Below are positions 62,828-64,000 of a DNA stretch of 64,000 nt, piece by piece. Position 1 is the first letter of the stretch. Every line of letters starts with the position of its first letter. Under the pieces are notes generated by a model. That model did not search any database and was not told where the DNA came from. It saw only the letters and a program-made list of their open reading frames with translations. A program made the translations under genes and the position numbers. This stretch comes from an uncultured Bradyrhizobium sp. GTDB taxonomy: Bacteria > Pseudomonadota > Alphaproteobacteria > Rhizobiales > Xanthobacteraceae. The stretch lies in NCBI RefSeq assembly GCF_947648125.1, contig NZ_CANSMR010000027.1, positions 1 to 64,000 on the forward strand, given 5' to 3'.

Positions 62828-63787
62828 TTAGTGAACGACGTGCGTCCCCGTCTCGCCCCGCAGCGCCGCCATGGCGCAATCGAGGTGACTGATGATCGCG
62901 CGCTTGCCGCCGCCCTCGAGAAACCGGATCGCCGCATCGACCTTGGGTCCCATGCTTCCCGGAGGAAAATGTCCCTCACGGTGGTACGCCTTGATCTCCT
63001 CGAGGCTGACCTGATCCAGATCCTTCTTGTTCGGCTTTCCGAAATTCACCGCGACGCGCGGGACCGCGGTCAGGATCAGCAACTCTTCGATACCCAGCAC
63101 ATTCGCGATATGAGCGGATGTCAGATCCTTGTCGATGACCGCCGGCACGCCGGTGCGCACGCCCTTCGCATCACGAACCACGGGAACACCGCCGCCGCCT
63201 CCCGCAATGACGATCGTCCCGCGCTTGACCAATGCGTCGACCAGCGAGATGTCGCAGACATGCTTGGGTTTCGGCGACGGCACGACATGACGCCAGCCGC
63301 GCCCTGAATCCTCACGCATCGCCCAATTGAGTTCAGCGCTGATCTTCTTCGCTTCGTCCTCGGAGAAGAACGGCCCGACGAACTTGGTCGGATTCTTGAA
63401 CGCGGGATCGTCCCTGTCCACCTCTACCTGGGTCAGCAGGCTTGCCACATGTCGCTGGTTGCCCTGTTCGCGCAGGGCATTCTCGATCGCCTGCATCAGG
63501 AGGTAGCCGATGCCGCCCTGGCTGTGCGCGACGCAGATGTCCATGTCCATCGGCGGGATTCGGCTCATCGTCAGCATCTGGCGCATCATGATCTTGCCGA
63601 CGACCGGGCCGTTGCCGTGCGTGATGACCAGCTCGTTGTCGAGTTGCGCAAGCGGCAGCAGCGCTTCCGCGGTGATCTGCGCGACCGACTTCTGCTCCTG
63701 GGACGTACCCCTGATATCCTCGGGGTGCACCGCATTGCCACCGATCGCGACCACCAGGCGACGCGGCACGTCATTGAGTGTACGCAT
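62828..63787 (-). CDS. arcC: carbamate kinase
   Basis: Makes ATP from carbamoyl phosphate and ADP, giving carbamate and so ammonia and CO2. The 319-residue product has the family motifs VVAIGGNAVHPED, THGNGPVVGKI, SQGGIGYLLMQAIENAL and GGGGGVPVV, with DKDLTSAHIANVLGIEELLI further on. The start at 63787 follows GGGAGGTAAGG. It lies 4 bp after the second FdrA-type gene, in the position of allK (ybcF) in the allantoin pathway. Confidence 0.92.
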   Translation of the reverse strand: MRTLNDVPRRLVVAIGGNAVHPEDIRGTSQEQKSVAQITAEALLPLAQLDNELVITHGNGPVVGKIMMRQMLTMSRIPPMDMDICVAHSQGGIGYLLMQAIENALREQGNQRHVASLLTQVEVDRDDPAFKNPTKFVGPFFSEDEAKKISAELNWAMREDSGRGWRHVVPSPKPKHVCDISLVDALVKRGTIVIAGGGGGVPVVRDAKGVRTGVPAVIDKDLTSAHIANVLGIEELLILTAVPRVAVNFGKPNKKDLDQVSLEEIKAYHREGHFPPGSMGPKVDAAIRFLEGGGKRAIISHLDCAMAALRGETGTHVVH

Positions 63788-63791
63788 TTCC

Positions 63792-64000
63792 TTACCTCCC
63801 GGCATTCTGGACGATGGCAACCGCAAGCTCGCACGCCTGCGCGTTCGACGGCGCAACGAGGATTCCGGCCTGCTCCAGTTTCCTGACCTGCGCGGAGCGC
63901 CCTTGCGGATCCTGCTCCGTGCCGACGACGGACGCGATCAACGCCGGCGCATCCTGTCCGCGATCGGCGACGATCTTCGTCAGGTGCTCGGCGGGATCGG
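63792..64000 (-). CDS. second FdrA-type protein, C-terminal part (runs off window)
   Basis: Only the last 69 codons are present, reading DPAEHLTKIVADRGQDAPAL, then SVVGTEQDPQGRSAQVRKLE and a SNAQACELAVAIV ending. This matches the C-terminal pattern of FdrA proteins (cf. FVCGTGSDPQPYETQKAML and the following region in the 60998-62596 gene), so the operon carries two FdrA-type genes. The 5' end lies beyond the window edge. Confidence 0.75.
   Translation of the reverse strand, partial: DPAEHLTKIVADRGQDAPALIASVVGTEQDPQGRSAQVRKLEQAGILVAPSNAQACELAVAIVQNAGR

Overview
This window looks like a chromosomal segment of an alphaproteobacterium, most likely Bradyrhizobium or a close relative. That is an inference from the high GC, the rhizobial secE-nusG-rplK-rplA / rplJ-rplL-rpoB order, many acyl-CoA, CaiB and SDR genes, and scattered palindromic repeats of the kind seen in Bradyrhizobium. 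No CRISPR array, phage, integrase or complete insertion sequence was seen.

Layout. 1-6.7 kb (minus): secE, nusG, rplK, rplA, a strong terminator, an inserted D-2-hydroxyacid dehydrogenase, then rplJ, rplL and the 5' part of rpoB. 6.8-10.7 kb: an acyl-CoA ligase, a FadR-type GntR regulator and a divergent solo ABC substrate-binding protein sharing a promoter region with two identical operators, then tRNA-Trp. 10.9-26.4 kb: mainly metabolic genes: serine hydrolase, three SDRs, histidine phosphatase, NIPSNAP, ArgE-type deacetylase, signal peptidase I, an ArsR/SDR pair with a clear palindromic operator, an orphan barstar, a DMT exporter, a phosphotransferase/acyl-CoA dehydrogenase pair facing a TetR regulator, RidA and a CaiB-type CoA transferase.

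26.6-30.5 kb: a compact minus-strand cluster of lower GC. It carries hemP (59 codons), an outer-membrane-like protein, a secreted FMN-binding protein with a flavinylation motif, ApbE, and a small His-rich membrane protein. It is flanked by degenerate direct repeats of about 47 bp. 30.5-39.6 kb: assimilatory nitrate genes: nasA, nirD, nirB, a divergent narK with an exact sigma-54 -24/-12 element, and a PP2C-phosphatase/Ser-Thr-kinase fusion. 39.7-44 kb: a second solo substrate-binding protein, an acyl-CoA dehydrogenase and an IclR regulator. 44.1-47.8 kb: a PQQ alcohol dehydrogenase (probably lanthanide type), cytochrome c, a secreted protein and a PCuAC copper chaperone, with six phased 10-bp tandem repeats between.

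47.9-54 kb: a phosphotransferase, then a Nudix/winged-helix (NrtR-like) regulator divergent from an SPFH protein and an overlapping NAD-kinase-like protein, with a perfect 21-bp palindrome on the shared promoter. This is the best candidate here for an undescribed system. A small protein, cupin, GNAT and PlsY follow. 54-64 kb: one long minus-strand run encoding a second FdrA-type protein (partial), carbamate kinase, FdrA, a DUF1116/AllG-type protein, a BMP-type ABC importer (binding protein, ATPase, two permeases) and a cysteine hydrolase. Together these look like import and carbamoyl-transfer breakdown of a ureido or purine-derived nitrogen compound, yielding carbamoyl phosphate and then ATP.
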